Source: Pantoea sp. 1.19
Lineage (GTDB): Bacteria > Pseudomonadota > Gammaproteobacteria > Enterobacterales > Enterobacteriaceae
Direction: 5' to 3'
DNA length: 64,000 nt
NCBI RefSeq assembly: GCF_001922585.1
Contig: NZ_MRBS01000004.1
Location: forward strand, 275,619-339,618
Position 1 is the first letter of the stretch, and the number at the start of each line of letters is the position of its first letter. Shown in pieces: positions 8,972 through 18,923 of the stretch. The notes under the pieces were generated by a model. That model saw only the letters and a list, made by a program, of their open reading frames with translations. It made no database searches and was not told where the DNA came from. Made by a program: the position numbers and the translations under genes.

Positions 8972-10903
8972 TCAATACCGGCTCTGCCACTCGTTCTCGC
9001 TCAGCAGCGCATCATGACGATCCATAAAGTGGCGATAGTAAGCATCATAAGCCAGCACGTTTTTCACATAGCCCCGCGTCTCCGAGAAGGGAATGCTCTC
9101 GATCCACGCCACCGCATCCAGCTGCCCGCCGCTGTTGCGCTGCCAGGTACGCACCCGCCCCGGGCCGGCATTATAGGCCGCGGCGGCAAACACGCGGTTC
9201 TGACCAAACTGCTGATACACCGACTCGAGATATTGGGTGCCAATCTCAATATTGGTCGGGGGATTAAACAGCTGGCTGCTGTTGCTGTAGCCGGCGATGC
9301 CATACTTCTGCACCGTGTGCTGGGCGGTGGCCGGCATGATCTGCATCAGCCCGGTCGCCCCCACCGGCGAGCGTGCCTTGGGATTCCAGGCGCTTTCCTG
9401 GCGAGAAATCGCCATCGCGTAGCTCTCCGGAATCGCTTTGCCGCGCGTATATTGCTGATACAGGTTTTGCCAGGCGAGCGGGAAACGCTCGGTCAGGTTA
9501 TTCCATAGCTTACCGGTAATGGTCGCCTGCACGCTCAGATCCCACCATGACTGCTCCAGCGCATAGCGCGCCAGCTGCTGCTGCTGGCGGTTACTGCGAT
9601 TGGCGACCAGCCCGGCCCACTCCTGACGCGCCAGATTATCCATACCCCAGTACATCAGCTCGCGCACGCGGGCAATTTCGGCGCCCTGCGCCAGCGTGGC
9701 ATCCGGCGCCGGCGCCGGATCTATCCGCAGCGGATAGGGTTCGCCGAGCCGCTGGGCGGCCACCATCGGATAGAAGCCGCGCGCCTGCATCAGCCGCCGC
9801 AGGATCTCCTGCGCTTCCTCTTTTCGTCCCTGCTCCAGTAGCAGATCGGCCTGCCAGTATTGCCACTCCTCCTTCTCTTTCGCCTCCAGCGGCAGACGGG
9901 CAATCCAGGTATTCAGTCCGCGACGATCGTGACTGCCCAGCGCCATGCGGATCCGCCGCTCCAGTAAACGGGTCGATCCGCTGGTCATTACCACGTTATC
10001 GCGCCAGCGCGCCTGCTCCGCGGTGACATCTGCCCCCATCAGTCGCCACACGACGGCCTCTTTAAGCGCCTGGGTGTCCTCGTCGCCCATTTTTTGCAGC
10101 CGCGCCAGCGTGGGGATCATCTGCCGCGCCTGCTCGGCGTCCTGCCGCGCCAGCCGGGTAAAGGCAACCACAACGATCTGGCGGGTAAAGTCGGTTGGCC
10201 CGACGTCGCGGGCAAACGCCTCGACCGTGGCGGGATCGCGCTGCAGGGCCAGCAGCCCGCTGGCGATGGTTTGATAATCTGCCGGCAGCTGCCCGACCAG
10301 CGCCGTCACGAGGCTGCTGTTGCCGGCCTCAAAGGCCAGCCGGATGCGCGCCAGCGTGGCAATCGCCGTTTGCTCACCGGCGCCCTGCCACACCGTGATT
10401 AACTTATCGCAGCTGCCGGGCAGCTCGCTGCCGCGCAGCCAAATGGCCTTCGCGCCGCGCAGTGCCTCCTCCTGCTGGCCGGTCATCCAGCGGGCATAGT
10501 AGTAATTGCAGCGCGCGGAGACCGGCTGCGGCGCTTCCGGGCTGAAGACCAGCAGGCCGCGCCAGTCTTCGCGTCGCGCCAGCTCATTCACAAAACGCGC
10601 CGACAGCGAGCGCGCCGGCGGCAGGCTGGGATTGCGCTTAAGGAAATCCTGGATCGTGAAGCCGGACTCCTGGTCCAGCCCCTCACTTAGCTGGCGATAT
10701 TCCAGGTAGGGATAGAGGGGGTAATCCTTCAGCGTGGGCAGCAACTCGGCAACCTCCGCCATCTGTTTGTTATCCCACGCCTGCTTAATCTGCTGATAAC
10801 GCTGACGCTGGGCATCCAGCGAATCGGCCAGCGCGGCCCCCGACGCGGCGGCCAGACAGGCCCCCACCAGCCAGTAATGCCACTTCTCCACTTTGGCTCT
10901 CAC
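8972..10903 (-). CDS. slt: soluble lytic murein transglycosylase Slt70
   Basis: Periplasmic peptidoglycan lytic transglycosylase of about 643 residues (E. coli 645). A signal peptide ends near GAALA-DSLDAQRQRYQQ. A long alpha-superhelical U domain is followed by the linker domain and a C-terminal lysozyme-like domain with AISRQESAWNPKARSPVGA (catalytic Glu) and TGLMQIMPATAQ, then AAAYNAGPGRVRTW. An ORF extends to 11140, but I start at GTG 10903: it has GAGGAG eight bases upstream and begins VRAKVEKWHYW before the signal sequence. trpR follows on the same strand. Confidence 0.95.
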   Translation of the reverse strand: MRAKVEKWHYWLVGACLAAASGAALADSLDAQRQRYQQIKQAWDNKQMAEVAELLPTLKDYPLYPYLEYRQLSEGLDQESGFTIQDFLKRNPSLPPARSLSARFVNELARREDWRGLLVFSPEAPQPVSARCNYYYARWMTGQQEEALRGAKAIWLRGSELPGSCDKLITVWQGAGEQTAIATLARIRLAFEAGNSSLVTALVGQLPADYQTIASGLLALQRDPATVEAFARDVGPTDFTRQIVVVAFTRLARQDAEQARQMIPTLARLQKMGDEDTQALKEAVVWRLMGADVTAEQARWRDNVVMTSGSTRLLERRIRMALGSHDRRGLNTWIARLPLEAKEKEEWQYWQADLLLEQGRKEEAQEILRRLMQARGFYPMVAAQRLGEPYPLRIDPAPAPDATLAQGAEIARVRELMYWGMDNLARQEWAGLVANRSNRQQQQLARYALEQSWWDLSVQATITGKLWNNLTERFPLAWQNLYQQYTRGKAIPESYAMAISRQESAWNPKARSPVGATGLMQIMPATAQHTVQKYGIAGYSNSSQLFNPPTNIEIGTQYLESVYQQFGQNRVFAAAAYNAGPGRVRTWQRNSGGQLDAVAWIESIPFSETRGYVKNVLAYDAYYRHFMDRHDALLSENEWQSRY

Positions 10904-11114
10904 ATGCACTCTCCTCGGCTTGATTCTGCTTATACATTCACGGATGCTTTTCATGCTAACCAGGCTCCCGGTGAGATGCCACGTCGGCAGAGAAATATAC
11001 TGCGACAGGCCGTCACGCCCACGCCGGGTTTGCCGGGCTAAGCCGTTAAAGGGTATAGTCAATTTCCCCGGGGCCGCCTCCCCTTTTTCGCACAGTGAAC
11101 CGAACAATATGAGC

Positions 11115-11885
11115 ATGGAAACCCGGCGTGATGATCGCATTCACCGGCTGGCGCTGGCGCTAAAGCGCACTGACAAGCTGCATTTGAAAGAGGCGGCCCG
11201 GCTGCTCGGGGTGTCTGAAATGACCATTCGCCGCGACCTGAGCGACACGCCGGCCGCCGTGGTCCTGCTGGGCGGCTATATCGTCAGCGATCCTAAAACC
11301 CATCCGGGGCACTACTTTGTCAGCGATCAGCATGGCCACAATGCGTTAAAGAAACAGCGGCTGGCGCAGGCCGCCGCCGGGCTGATTCAGGCCAACGACA
11401 CGGTGTTTTTTGATTGTGGCTCTACCCTGCCCTATCTGATCGACGCGCTGCCGGATGCGCTGCCGTTCACCGCCATCTGCTGCGCGATGAACACCTTTTT
11501 GGCGCTGAAAGAGAAACCAGCCTGTCGGGTCATCCTCAGCGGCGGCGAGTTTCATCCGGACAACGCGCTGTTTACCCCGCTGGCGGGTCACGCCATTCTC
11601 GACGATCTCTGCCCGACGCTGGCGCTGATCTCCGCCGCCGGAGTCGATCACCGGCAGGGCGCCACCTGTTATAACACCAATGAACTGGCGATGAAGCATC
11701 ACGCCATGCAGCGCGCCCGCCAGCGGGTATTGGTGACCGACAGCAGTAAGTACGGCAACGTGCTGCCCGCGCGCATTGCCGGGCTAACGCAGTTTGATCT
11801 GCTGCTCAGCGATGCCCCTCCCGACGGCGAGCTGGGGGACTGGCTGGCTGCTCAGTCCATTCCGCTGCGCCTGCCGCCGGGATAA
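11115..11885 (+). CDS. deoR: DeoR-type transcriptional repressor
   Basis: About 256 residues, aligning along its length with E. coli DeoR, repressor of deoxyribonucleoside catabolism (effector deoxyribose-5-phosphate). METRRDDRIHRL and LHLKEAARLLGVSEMTIRRD form the N-terminal winged HTH. VVLLGGYIV, FFDCGSTLPYLIDAL, NTFLALKEKPACR and ISAAGVDHRQGATCYN belong to the sugar-phosphate isomerase-like sensor domain. Two in-frame ATG codons (11109 and 11115) are possible; the second gives the E. coli start METRR. No deo structural genes are near. It is divergent from slt. Confidence 0.87.
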   Translation: METRRDDRIHRLALALKRTDKLHLKEAARLLGVSEMTIRRDLSDTPAAVVLLGGYIVSDPKTHPGHYFVSDQHGHNALKKQRLAQAAAGLIQANDTVFFDCGSTLPYLIDALPDALPFTAICCAMNTFLALKEKPACRVILSGGEFHPDNALFTPLAGHAILDDLCPTLALISAAGVDHRQGATCYNTNELAMKHHAMQRARQRVLVTDSSKYGNVLPARIAGLTQFDLLLSDAPPDGELGDWLAAQSIPLRLPPG

Positions 11886-11906
11886 TTTCCGACACAGGAG
11901 TCAACG

Positions 11907-12452
11907 ATGCAGTTACAGCAAGTGAATGACCTGGATGACTACCCTCTGGCGCTGATCGCGCTGTTAACCGACAGCGTGGAGGGCGGCGCTTCGGTAGGCT
12001 TTGTCCCCCCGCTGGCGCGGGACGAGATTGCCCACTACTGGCGCGGCGTCGCGGCGGATCTGCGCGCCGGCGGCCGCGCGCTGCTGCTGGCGCAGGTGGA
12101 GGATGAGCTGGCCGGCGCGGTACAGCTGGCCTGGTGTGGCAAAGCCAACGGCCGCCACCGCGCCGAGGTGGAAAAACTGCTGGTACACCGCGCCTTTCGC
12201 CGCCGCGGCGTCGGCGAGCGGCTGATGAGGGCGGCAGAACAGCTGGCGCGTCAGCATCAGCGCAGCCTGCTGGTATTGGACACCCGCACCGGCGATACCG
12301 CCTCACGGCTCTATCGCCGGCTCGGCTGGCAGGAGGCGGGCTGCATCCCCGACTACGTCAGTAACGCGGCCGGTGAGATGGAGAGCACCACGCTGTTCTA
12401 TAAGCGGCTGGCGCCCGCTGACGCGAACGGCCGGGGCCCGCGGCGCGGCTAG
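11907..12452 (+). CDS. GNAT-family N-acetyltransferase
   Basis: A 181-residue GCN5-related acetyltransferase. KLLVHRAFRRRGVGERLMRAAE near residue 90 holds the acetyl-CoA pyrophosphate loop R-x-x-G-x-G, and DTRTGDTASRLYRRLGWQEAG is the following beta4-alpha4 region. The substrate cannot be read from sequence. It starts 21 bases after deoR and probably shares its transcript. Its TAG stop overlaps the TAG of the convergent fimbrial adhesin gene by two bases. Confidence 0.85.
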   Translation: MQLQQVNDLDDYPLALIALLTDSVEGGASVGFVPPLARDEIAHYWRGVAADLRAGGRALLLAQVEDELAGAVQLAWCGKANGRHRAEVEKLLVHRAFRRRGVGERLMRAAEQLARQHQRSLLVLDTRTGDTASRLYRRLGWQEAGCIPDYVSNAAGEMESTTLFYKRLAPADANGRGPRRG

Positions 12453-13597
12453 TTGTAGCGGATCACCGCCACCGCCGAGCCGGATAATACGCCCGCCTGG
12501 ATCGTACCGGTGCTGGCCAGTACCGAGCGAATTTGAATCGTCGTGGTGCCGTTAATCAGCGGGAAAGAGGGGATGCTGCGATACCAGTTGGTCCCGTTGA
12601 CCGAGGCGCTGAGATTACTCACCACCCCCTGCGCCAGCTGTACACTGGCCCCCGACGCCGAGGTGTTATTGTCGCCGGTGATTTCGATGCTGCCGGTGGA
12701 GGCGCTATTGCATCTGATGGCAATCGAACTGCTGGCGAGGGCGCCATCTACCGTACTGGGCCGCAGCACGCGATGGTTAAGCATAACGGACGTGGGCATC
12801 ACGCAGTTAATCGTCGGGTTAACCGGCTGGCCGCCGCTGCTGCGGATTTGCACCGGAATGGTGATTGAGGAGGTCAGTGGAACACTGCGCCCCGCTGTCG
12901 TCCACCAGTAATTATAGCCATTATCCGTAGGCCACCAGGTGGTGGTTGCACCGATGGGTATAGTGACGTTCGTAGTATAATTACCGTCAGCGACCCCGCG
13001 CAGATTCGATACGGTAACCAGGAAATTGGCCTGACGGATAACCCCATCATCCTCTTTACTCCCGCCGATGGCGACTGTGGGCGACACAAAAATAGACGAC
13101 ATGTTAATAAAGCCGTCGACGCGTTCGTCATAAATCACGTAACTGGAGCCTTTCGCTCCTCCCGTGGTGCCCGGACTCAGGGTCACCGTTGCGGTTCCCG
13201 AGCCAATCGGCAGGTTGTTATTCACCTGCTGCGCGGCGACCACCAGCCCGCTCGAGCAGTTTTCAATGTTCATCACCTGCTGTGCGGCCGCATCCGTCCG
13301 CTGCGCGACCGGCGCCCAGTCGGATAAATTGGACGAGGAGTACCACTCTTTTCTGCCCTGATCGGCGACGATATTCATCGAAACATAATATCGCCCCCCT
13401 TCCAGCCACTGGGTAGTCACATTACTGATGGTAATGCCGCCCAGGCTGGTGGCTTTATAATAGAGGCCATCGGCTTTCATGCCATTGATACAACTCTCGG
13501 CCGCCTGCGCCCGGTGCATCCCGCACGGTATCGACAACATTAACGCCATCCCCAGCCCGATCCCTCGGATCCTTTTTTGCACGCGTGTCTGCATCAT
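12449..13597 (-). CDS. fimbrial tip adhesin, two-domain (operon 1)
   Basis: A 382-residue secreted protein, last gene of fimbrial operon 1. A signal peptide ends near HRAQA-AESC. The N-terminal half (about 35-255) is rich in Thr/Ser/Trp with paired cysteines and should be the receptor-binding lectin domain. The C-terminal 120 residues from about NPTINCVMP look like a pilin domain and end in VAVIRYN with alternating hydrophobics that donor-strand exchange needs. Twice the length of the neighbouring pilins, it fits a FimH/MrkD-like adhesin. The ligand is unknown. A GAAGGAA ribosome site precedes tandem ATG codons. Confidence 0.8.
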   Translation of the reverse strand: MMQTRVQKRIRGIGLGMALMLSIPCGMHRAQAAESCINGMKADGLYYKATSLGGITISNVTTQWLEGGRYYVSMNIVADQGRKEWYSSSNLSDWAPVAQRTDAAAQQVMNIENCSSGLVVAAQQVNNNLPIGSGTATVTLSPGTTGGAKGSSYVIYDERVDGFINMSSIFVSPTVAIGGSKEDDGVIRQANFLVTVSNLRGVADGNYTTNVTIPIGATTTWWPTDNGYNYWWTTAGRSVPLTSSITIPVQIRSSGGQPVNPTINCVMPTSVMLNHRVLRPSTVDGALASSSIAIRCNSASTGSIEITGDNNTSASGASVQLAQGVVSNLSASVNGTNWYRSIPSFPLINGTTTIQIRSVLASTGTIQAGVLSGSAVAVIRYN

Positions 13598-13649
13598 TAT
13601 TCCTTCGTCAAACCCGTCTTTGCGCCGCCGTCAGCGCCGCGCCGGGCGT

Positions 13650-14195
13650 TTACAGATAGGTGATCGCCATACTGGCTGAGGCGCTAAATGCTCCACCCGA
13701 CAGCGACGCTGTGCCCAGTTTGTAGAGGGCGGCGGTAAAGGTAAAAAGTGCACTGGTGTCGTTGGTATTGACTAAGCCGTTAGTTACCAAATAGCCAGTG
13801 TATGATCCGTTAAATGACAGACCGTTACCCAGCGTCAGTTTGGTGCTTACCCCCTGGCCCTGATACAGCGCGATGCCAAGGTTAGTCATGGATGTCGCCA
13901 GTACATTGCTATCCGCGCCGCTCAGCGCGGACCCTATGACTTTGAGAAACGGGTATCCCGCCCGATTCTGACAACTGACCGGAACGGTTATTACTTTTTG
14001 ATACTGACTGGCCGTCAGGTTAGTCAGCGGAATATCGCCAAAGTCTATCTGGATAGTTTGTCCATTGTTTACAACGCAGGTCGGCAGCAAAACCATTCCG
14101 GTAATCACAATCTTGACCGAATCCGCCCGCACGTATGGCGCGTTGCCTACCGCGATCAATGCCAGCAGCAGTGCGGACCATTTGTTTACCTTCAC
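13650..14195 (-). CDS. minor fimbrial subunit (operon 1)
   Basis: A 181-residue pilin. A signal peptide ends at PYVRA-DSVKIVITG. The pilin domain has the first cysteine in LPTCVVNNGQTIQIDFGDI and the second in VPVSCQNRAGYPF, and ends in MAITYL with the penultimate tyrosine needed for chaperone binding. Translation probably starts at GTG 14195 behind GGGGAGAA. CVVNNGQTIQIDFGDI is nearly repeated in the next gene (CTVNNNAQVTVDFGDI), so the two minor pilins are probably paralogues. Likely an adaptor or tip component. Confidence 0.8.
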   Translation of the reverse strand: MKVNKWSALLLALIAVGNAPYVRADSVKIVITGMVLLPTCVVNNGQTIQIDFGDIPLTNLTASQYQKVITVPVSCQNRAGYPFLKVIGSALSGADSNVLATSMTNLGIALYQGQGVSTKLTLGNGLSFNGSYTGYLVTNGLVNTNDTSALFTFTAALYKLGTASLSGGAFSASASMAITYL

Positions 14196-14249
14196 TCCAA
14201 TTCTCCCCTCAGTGGCGTCAGCAGCAGCGGCGGCCGAACGCGGGTAGCG

Positions 14250-14789
14250 TTATTGATATTGCACCTGCAGCGTCGCACTGGCGGTGAAGGGGCCGGCGGT
14301 CAGCTTGCTGCTGTCGCCCACCGTTCCCACGCCGGCGTTCAGCGTAAGGGTGCCGACATTACCATTCAGGGTGACGGAATCCGTCACCAGGGTCGGCGTG
14401 CCAATGGGCAATATCTTCGTGCTGTCCTTCTGGCGCAAAAATACCACCAGTCCCTCACTGAATTTGCTGGTCTGCAAAATCCCCTGCGCGGCGTTATAAA
14501 CGCTGGACGCCGTGACCGTTAGCATCGGCTTGCCGCTCACGTAGGGGCAGACAATCGGGATTACTGATGACTGCATCGCGTAAGGGGTATTGCTGGTCAC
14601 CAGCGTTTGAATCTCAATATCGCCAAAATCCACCGTCACCTGGGCGTTATTGTTCACGGTGCACACCGGGACGACCAGGTTACCTTTAAACTGCATCAGG
14701 GTATCCGCCGCTGCGCTCGCCACCAGTGCGGCGCAAAGCAGGAGGCCGCAGACAGAGCGTTTCACACTGAGTATTTCCATTGTCTGCAT
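14250..14789 (-). CDS. minor fimbrial subunit (operon 1)
   Basis: A 179-residue pilin with signal peptide (ASAAA-DTLMQFKG). The first cysteine lies in VPVCTVNNNAQVTVDFGDI, the second in VIPIVCPYVSG, and the C-terminus is ATLQVQYQ, a standard chaperone-recognition strand. Its ATG overlaps the previous stop by one base (TGATG), which points to translational coupling with the upstream pilin gene. Probably an adaptor between rod and adhesin. Confidence 0.82.
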   Translation of the reverse strand: MQTMEILSVKRSVCGLLLCAALVASAAADTLMQFKGNLVVPVCTVNNNAQVTVDFGDIEIQTLVTSNTPYAMQSSVIPIVCPYVSGKPMLTVTASSVYNAAQGILQTSKFSEGLVVFLRQKDSTKILPIGTPTLVTDSVTLNGNVGTLTLNAGVGTVGDSSKLTAGPFTASATLQVQYQ

Positions 14790-15328
14790 CACTGGTAACT
14801 GAGTTGATAGGTTGCAATAGCGCTGTAATCACCGGGCTGAACGCTGCCGTTGCTCAGGGCTTCTGGCGTAGCCTGGACCCGGGCGCTGTAGCGCAGGGTC
14901 ACCGCGTCGCCGGCAATGGCGTCGCCGCCAACGTCCGACGCCCCGAGCCTGACCGGCTGGCGACCATCCGCGGTGAACAGCTGAATAGCCAGTTTGCCGC
15001 TGTTATTGCCAGAGACCTTCAGCGCCCCCGGCAGCGCCCCCTCCTCCTCGCCGGTGAAAATCACCTTGATCAGTTTGCCAACCTCCTCTGGCTGACAGTG
15101 ATTAAGTTGGATCGCAAACGCCTTGGCGGCGCTGTGTCCCGGCGCAAAGCGAAACTGCTGCACCGGTGCGTCCAGAAACGTCACCTCCAGCGCCGCCGAG
15201 GCCGCATCCGGCTGGCAGCTGCTGTCGCGTAAATTGCCACTGAATTGCAGCTCAGCCATGGCCGGCGCGGCCAGCAGCAGCCCGACCAGCATCGACAAGC
15301 TTGACGCACAGCTCGGCATCACTTTCAT
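14789..15328 (-). CDS. minor fimbrial subunit (operon 1)
   Basis: A 179-residue pilin. The signal peptide ends at APAMA-ELQFSGNL. Cysteines lie in DSSCQPDAAS and NHCQPEE, and the C-terminus is ATYQLSYQ. The reading frame is open to 15442, but the ATG at 15328 has GGAGG nine bases upstream and starts a proper signal sequence. It follows the chaperone gene by 34 bases. Confidence 0.82.
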   Translation of the reverse strand: MKVMPSCASSLSMLVGLLLAAPAMAELQFSGNLRDSSCQPDAASAALEVTFLDAPVQQFRFAPGHSAAKAFAIQLNHCQPEEVGKLIKVIFTGEEEGALPGALKVSGNNSGKLAIQLFTADGRQPVRLGASDVGGDAIAGDAVTLRYSARVQATPEALSNGSVQPGDYSAIATYQLSYQ

Positions 15329-15362
15329 TTTTTTGCCTCCCCCGAAGCGCAGCCACAGCGCA

Positions 15363-16097
15363 TTACGATTGGGTCTGGCTGGCGGTACAGTGGCTCCCCG
15401 CGCAATCAAAGGCCAGCGTCGGACGTCCGCCGTAATCATCAATGAAAGTCAGCCACGGCGTCGCGCTGGCCGCAGCCTTCACGCTTTGGGACGATTTCGG
15501 CGCCAGCATCACCGCGTTAAACTTCCCCTCTTCAGCGGCTTTTTTGCTGCTGCCCAGGCCGATAATGGTGACGTAGTAAGGGGTCGGATTAGTGATACGG
15601 TATCCGCTGCTTTCCCGCTCCAGCGTCAGCTGATTTTGCCATTCGGCATTGGGTTTCGGTTTAATCGCTGCCGGACGATAAAACAGCTTAATCTGCGTCT
15701 GTAGCGCAATCTGCAGCACGTTCGGCTTGTCACTGCGCGGTGGAATTTCGCGCAGGTTAAAATAAAACAGGCTCTCCCGATCCTGCGGCAGCTGGCTGGT
15801 GGCGGAGGTGGCCATCAGCCTGACCTGGCTTTTCGCCCCCGGCTCCATGCGCTGCACCGGCGGCGTGACGACAATCGGGCCCGTGGTCAGCTTCTCTCCC
15901 TGAGCATCGTTCAGCCACGCCTGCGCTAAATAGGGCAACTGGGTGTTTTCATTAGTGATGTTCACCGACAGCGATTTTTCCCCACCGTCAAAAATAATCC
16001 GCGTGCGATCCAGTGAGATCGCGCCGTACGCGGTAGAGGCCGTGGCGCAGCAGGCCAGAATCACTCCTGCCGCGATAATGTTTTTACTTTTCACCAT
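15363..16097 (-). CDS. periplasmic fimbrial chaperone (operon 1)
   Basis: A 244-residue PapD/FimC-like chaperone that caps pilin subunits by donor-strand complementation. The signal peptide ends near STAYG-AISLDRTRIIFDGG. The two Ig-like domains carry TRIIFDGGEKSLSVNITN, the PYLAQAWL strand, PPVQRMEPGAKSQVRL (G1-strand region) and the family signature LPQDRESLFYFNLREIPP. LFYRPAAI closes domain 1. The conserved Arg and Lys for anchoring subunit C-termini appear present. It is encoded after, not before, its usher. Confidence 0.93.
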   Translation of the reverse strand: MVKSKNIIAAGVILACCATASTAYGAISLDRTRIIFDGGEKSLSVNITNENTQLPYLAQAWLNDAQGEKLTTGPIVVTPPVQRMEPGAKSQVRLMATSATSQLPQDRESLFYFNLREIPPRSDKPNVLQIALQTQIKLFYRPAAIKPKPNAEWQNQLTLERESSGYRITNPTPYYVTIIGLGSSKKAAEEGKFNAVMLAPKSSQSVKAAASATPWLTFIDDYGGRPTLAFDCAGSHCTASQTQS

Positions 16098-16161
16098 GAT
16101 GCTTTCCTTCTGCTCATAATACGGTTCATCATCCTGCCGGTGGCGCCGGCCGCCGACACGT

Positions 16162-18642
16162 TCAGCGGCAGGGCAGCAGCAGCTGCTGCTCCGGCTGCAG
16201 CGCTGCCGGTATGGTCACTCTGCAGCGCTCCTGTCCTTCCCAGCGCACGCCCAGCGTCTCACCCGGCGTGACGCCGCTCAGCCAGGCTAAACCTTCGTCA
16301 CTGACCATGCCTAATTCGTGCCCTTTGGCGTTGACCACGCTGGCACCGAACGGGGGATGGCCGTTATCTGCCGTGCGCAGCACGACAAACAGTCGCACGC
16401 CCTGCAGAACGGCAAATTGCCGATAGCCAATCGCGCCCTCGGTCAGCGAGGTTTCCACCACTGACTGCGTGGCTTCCATATCATCCGGTAGCTTATTCAC
16501 GTCCACCGATACCGTATTGCGGTAGTAGCTGTTGATATCGGTCACCACCGCGATGCCAAACCGGTTGGTACGCACGCGTCCGCCGGCCACCGGCACATCG
16601 CCGATGCCGTCGGTGGACACCAGCAGGCGGGTCCCGCCGTTGATGCCGCCGGCGTGCAGCGCAGCGCCCTTCGCGGTGAGCGTCGCGCCGCCGGAGGCAC
16701 TCAGGCTGGCCGCGCTGTACTGGTTATTCACCGTGGTAAAGGAGGCGGACAAATCCGCCAGCGGGCTGTGTCGGCTGTAGTAGCCATTCAGCTGCGCCGC
16801 ACTTTCTCCGCCGCGGGAGATCCCGGCGTTAAGGTTGTAGTTATCCAGCCCGCCATTACGCGAGCTGCTGTAGCCAACGGTTTGCGTGCTGCGCTTATCA
16901 TTCAGGCTGCCACTGTAGCTGGCGAGGCCGTCGCCCAGCGGCAGCGACAGGCGCAGGTAAAAGGCGTTGTTATCCCGACCCTGATATTTTGTCCGCGACG
17001 CGGTCAGCCCCAGCGACATATTCTTGATTCCCAGCCAGTCAAAATAGCGGTTGATCGACGCGGTGTAGTAGTTCGAGGCGCCGATATCCCAGTAGGTTTG
17101 ATGGCTGTACTGGAGGTTGACTGACGTATGCAGGTCAGTGAAATACTTACTGACCGACAGGGTATACAGCTCTTTATCATGGCCGTTGATATCATCGTGG
17201 TAGCGCGTGTCCAGATACTGCTGCATGGTCAGATAGTCCCTTTCCGAAAAGCGATAGCCGGTAAAAGTGATATCCGTATTGATCTGATCAAAATTTTTGG
17301 CGTAGCTGAACCGCCAGGACTTCCCCTTTTTTCCCGGCTGGCCATCAAAGCGGGCCACCGACTGGGTGAGATCCGTCGACAGAGTACCCCACGCCAGCAG
17401 ATCGCGGCCCAGCCCCATCGCGACCGCCTGATAAGGTTCGGTAACAATGCTGCCGCCATACAGTGACCAGGCATTATTCACCCCCCACGACAGTTCGCTG
17501 GCAACAAACGCCGGCCCCTCCAGGCGGTGGCCATACTCCCGCGGTCGGCCGCCGATCACTTTGTAACGCACCTGTCCCGGACGAGTCAGATAAGGCACAT
17601 AGGACGTATCAACCGAAAACGTCTTTTTCTGACCGTTGCTTTCAATGATCTCCACGTCCAGCCGTCCGCGGATCGAGCTGTCGAGATCCTGGATGGTGAA
17701 CGGACCGGCCGGCACCGTCGAGTCGTACAGCACGCGATCCTGCTGCCTGACCACAACCCGGGCGTTGGTATCCGCAATGCCGGTAATCTGCGGCGCATAG
17801 CCGCGCAGCTTTGGCGGCAGCATGCGATCGTCGCTCTCCAGGCTGGCGCCGCTGTAGGCCCAGGTACTGAACAGATCGGAATTGAGGTAATTCTCGCCCA
17901 CCATCAGCCGGGACTGCAGGCGAGGCAGCGCGCGATACAGGTACAGGCGGTTCCAGTTAAACTGATGGCTGCTACCAGCCTGACTGCCCGAGGTGCGCGT
18001 CATATTTCCCTGATAATCGGCGCGAAACCGCCACGGACCGAGGTTCGCCCCGGTGGTACCGTTATAACTCAGCGACTGCGAGGCCCTTCCCGACTGCGGA
18101 CGCGTCAGGTTGCCGTTCAGGTTATAGTCCAGCAGCAGACCGGGAATGCCGTTCTCCCAGCGCGAAGGCGGTAGCCAGGTGGCATCGGAGTACTCCAGAA
18201 ACGCCTGCGGCAAATTAATATTCAGCGTGGCGTTCGCCAGATTGGCATTCACCGTGGTCCCCGGCAGCGCAGAAAAATCGGCGCAGCGATCCTGATGCCA
18301 CCAGCGCACCCGTTCGCGCGCCGCGGCGGTCAGCCCCATCAGATCAACGACGGCCGGCGCCACGCAGGCCTGCGGCAGCGCTGGACTGTGCGATTTATCC
18401 ACCTCGAGAAAGGCAATGCTCTGCTCACCGACGGCAACATTCTGGCCGTTAACCACGATTTGCAGCTGATAGCGCCCCGGCATGATGTATCCCGCCTGGG
18501 AAAAACGTGAGAAGTCGATATTTTTACGATCGCCGGCATCCAGCACATCGGTATTAAATTCCACGGCATAGCCGTTTTCGCACCAGAAAAATAAGCCGAT
18601 CAGTGTGCCCACGACCCTGATAATAAATTTATTCTTTTCCAT
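16162..18642 (-). CDS. outer-membrane fimbrial usher (operon 1)
   Basis: An 826-residue FimD/PapC usher. A signal peptide ends near NGYAV-EFNTDVLDAGDRKNID, the start of the N-terminal chaperone-binding domain. The large beta-barrel follows with family motifs PRLQSRLMVGENYLNSDLF and YAPQITGIADTNARVVVRQ, then the plug, and the C-terminal domains end in QLLLPCR. Typical FimD length is 830-880. A TTG 15 bases upstream is in frame, but ATG 18642 is the natural start. A 281-base GC-rich gap separates it from the upstream major pilin gene and may hold stem-loops that lower expression relative to the pilin. Confidence 0.95.
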   Translation of the reverse strand: MEKNKFIIRVVGTLIGLFFWCENGYAVEFNTDVLDAGDRKNIDFSRFSQAGYIMPGRYQLQIVVNGQNVAVGEQSIAFLEVDKSHSPALPQACVAPAVVDLMGLTAAARERVRWWHQDRCADFSALPGTTVNANLANATLNINLPQAFLEYSDATWLPPSRWENGIPGLLLDYNLNGNLTRPQSGRASQSLSYNGTTGANLGPWRFRADYQGNMTRTSGSQAGSSHQFNWNRLYLYRALPRLQSRLMVGENYLNSDLFSTWAYSGASLESDDRMLPPKLRGYAPQITGIADTNARVVVRQQDRVLYDSTVPAGPFTIQDLDSSIRGRLDVEIIESNGQKKTFSVDTSYVPYLTRPGQVRYKVIGGRPREYGHRLEGPAFVASELSWGVNNAWSLYGGSIVTEPYQAVAMGLGRDLLAWGTLSTDLTQSVARFDGQPGKKGKSWRFSYAKNFDQINTDITFTGYRFSERDYLTMQQYLDTRYHDDINGHDKELYTLSVSKYFTDLHTSVNLQYSHQTYWDIGASNYYTASINRYFDWLGIKNMSLGLTASRTKYQGRDNNAFYLRLSLPLGDGLASYSGSLNDKRSTQTVGYSSSRNGGLDNYNLNAGISRGGESAAQLNGYYSRHSPLADLSASFTTVNNQYSAASLSASGGATLTAKGAALHAGGINGGTRLLVSTDGIGDVPVAGGRVRTNRFGIAVVTDINSYYRNTVSVDVNKLPDDMEATQSVVETSLTEGAIGYRQFAVLQGVRLFVVLRTADNGHPPFGASVVNAKGHELGMVSDEGLAWLSGVTPGETLGVRWEGQERCRVTIPAALQPEQQLLLPCR

Positions 18643-18923
18643 TATATTGACCGTCAAAATAAATTTAATACCATCATCATCCGGTCGTGCCCGCTGATCT
18701 GCCTTACCCTGACCGTGCGAAAGACTCGCCAGGCTTCGCGCTGACGGTCCCTACGCCGGGTACCCTCTGCTGCCGGCTGCGGCCGGTTGGCCGGCGCGCG
18801 GTTACCGCCGGGCAGGACGTACCGCGTCAACGCTGAACAGGAAACCGGCGGAGCGCATCGCGCCCGCCGCTTCCTGCGGTCATCAGGCGGGAACGGCGCT
18901 CACGCCCCGCTCCCGATGGCGGC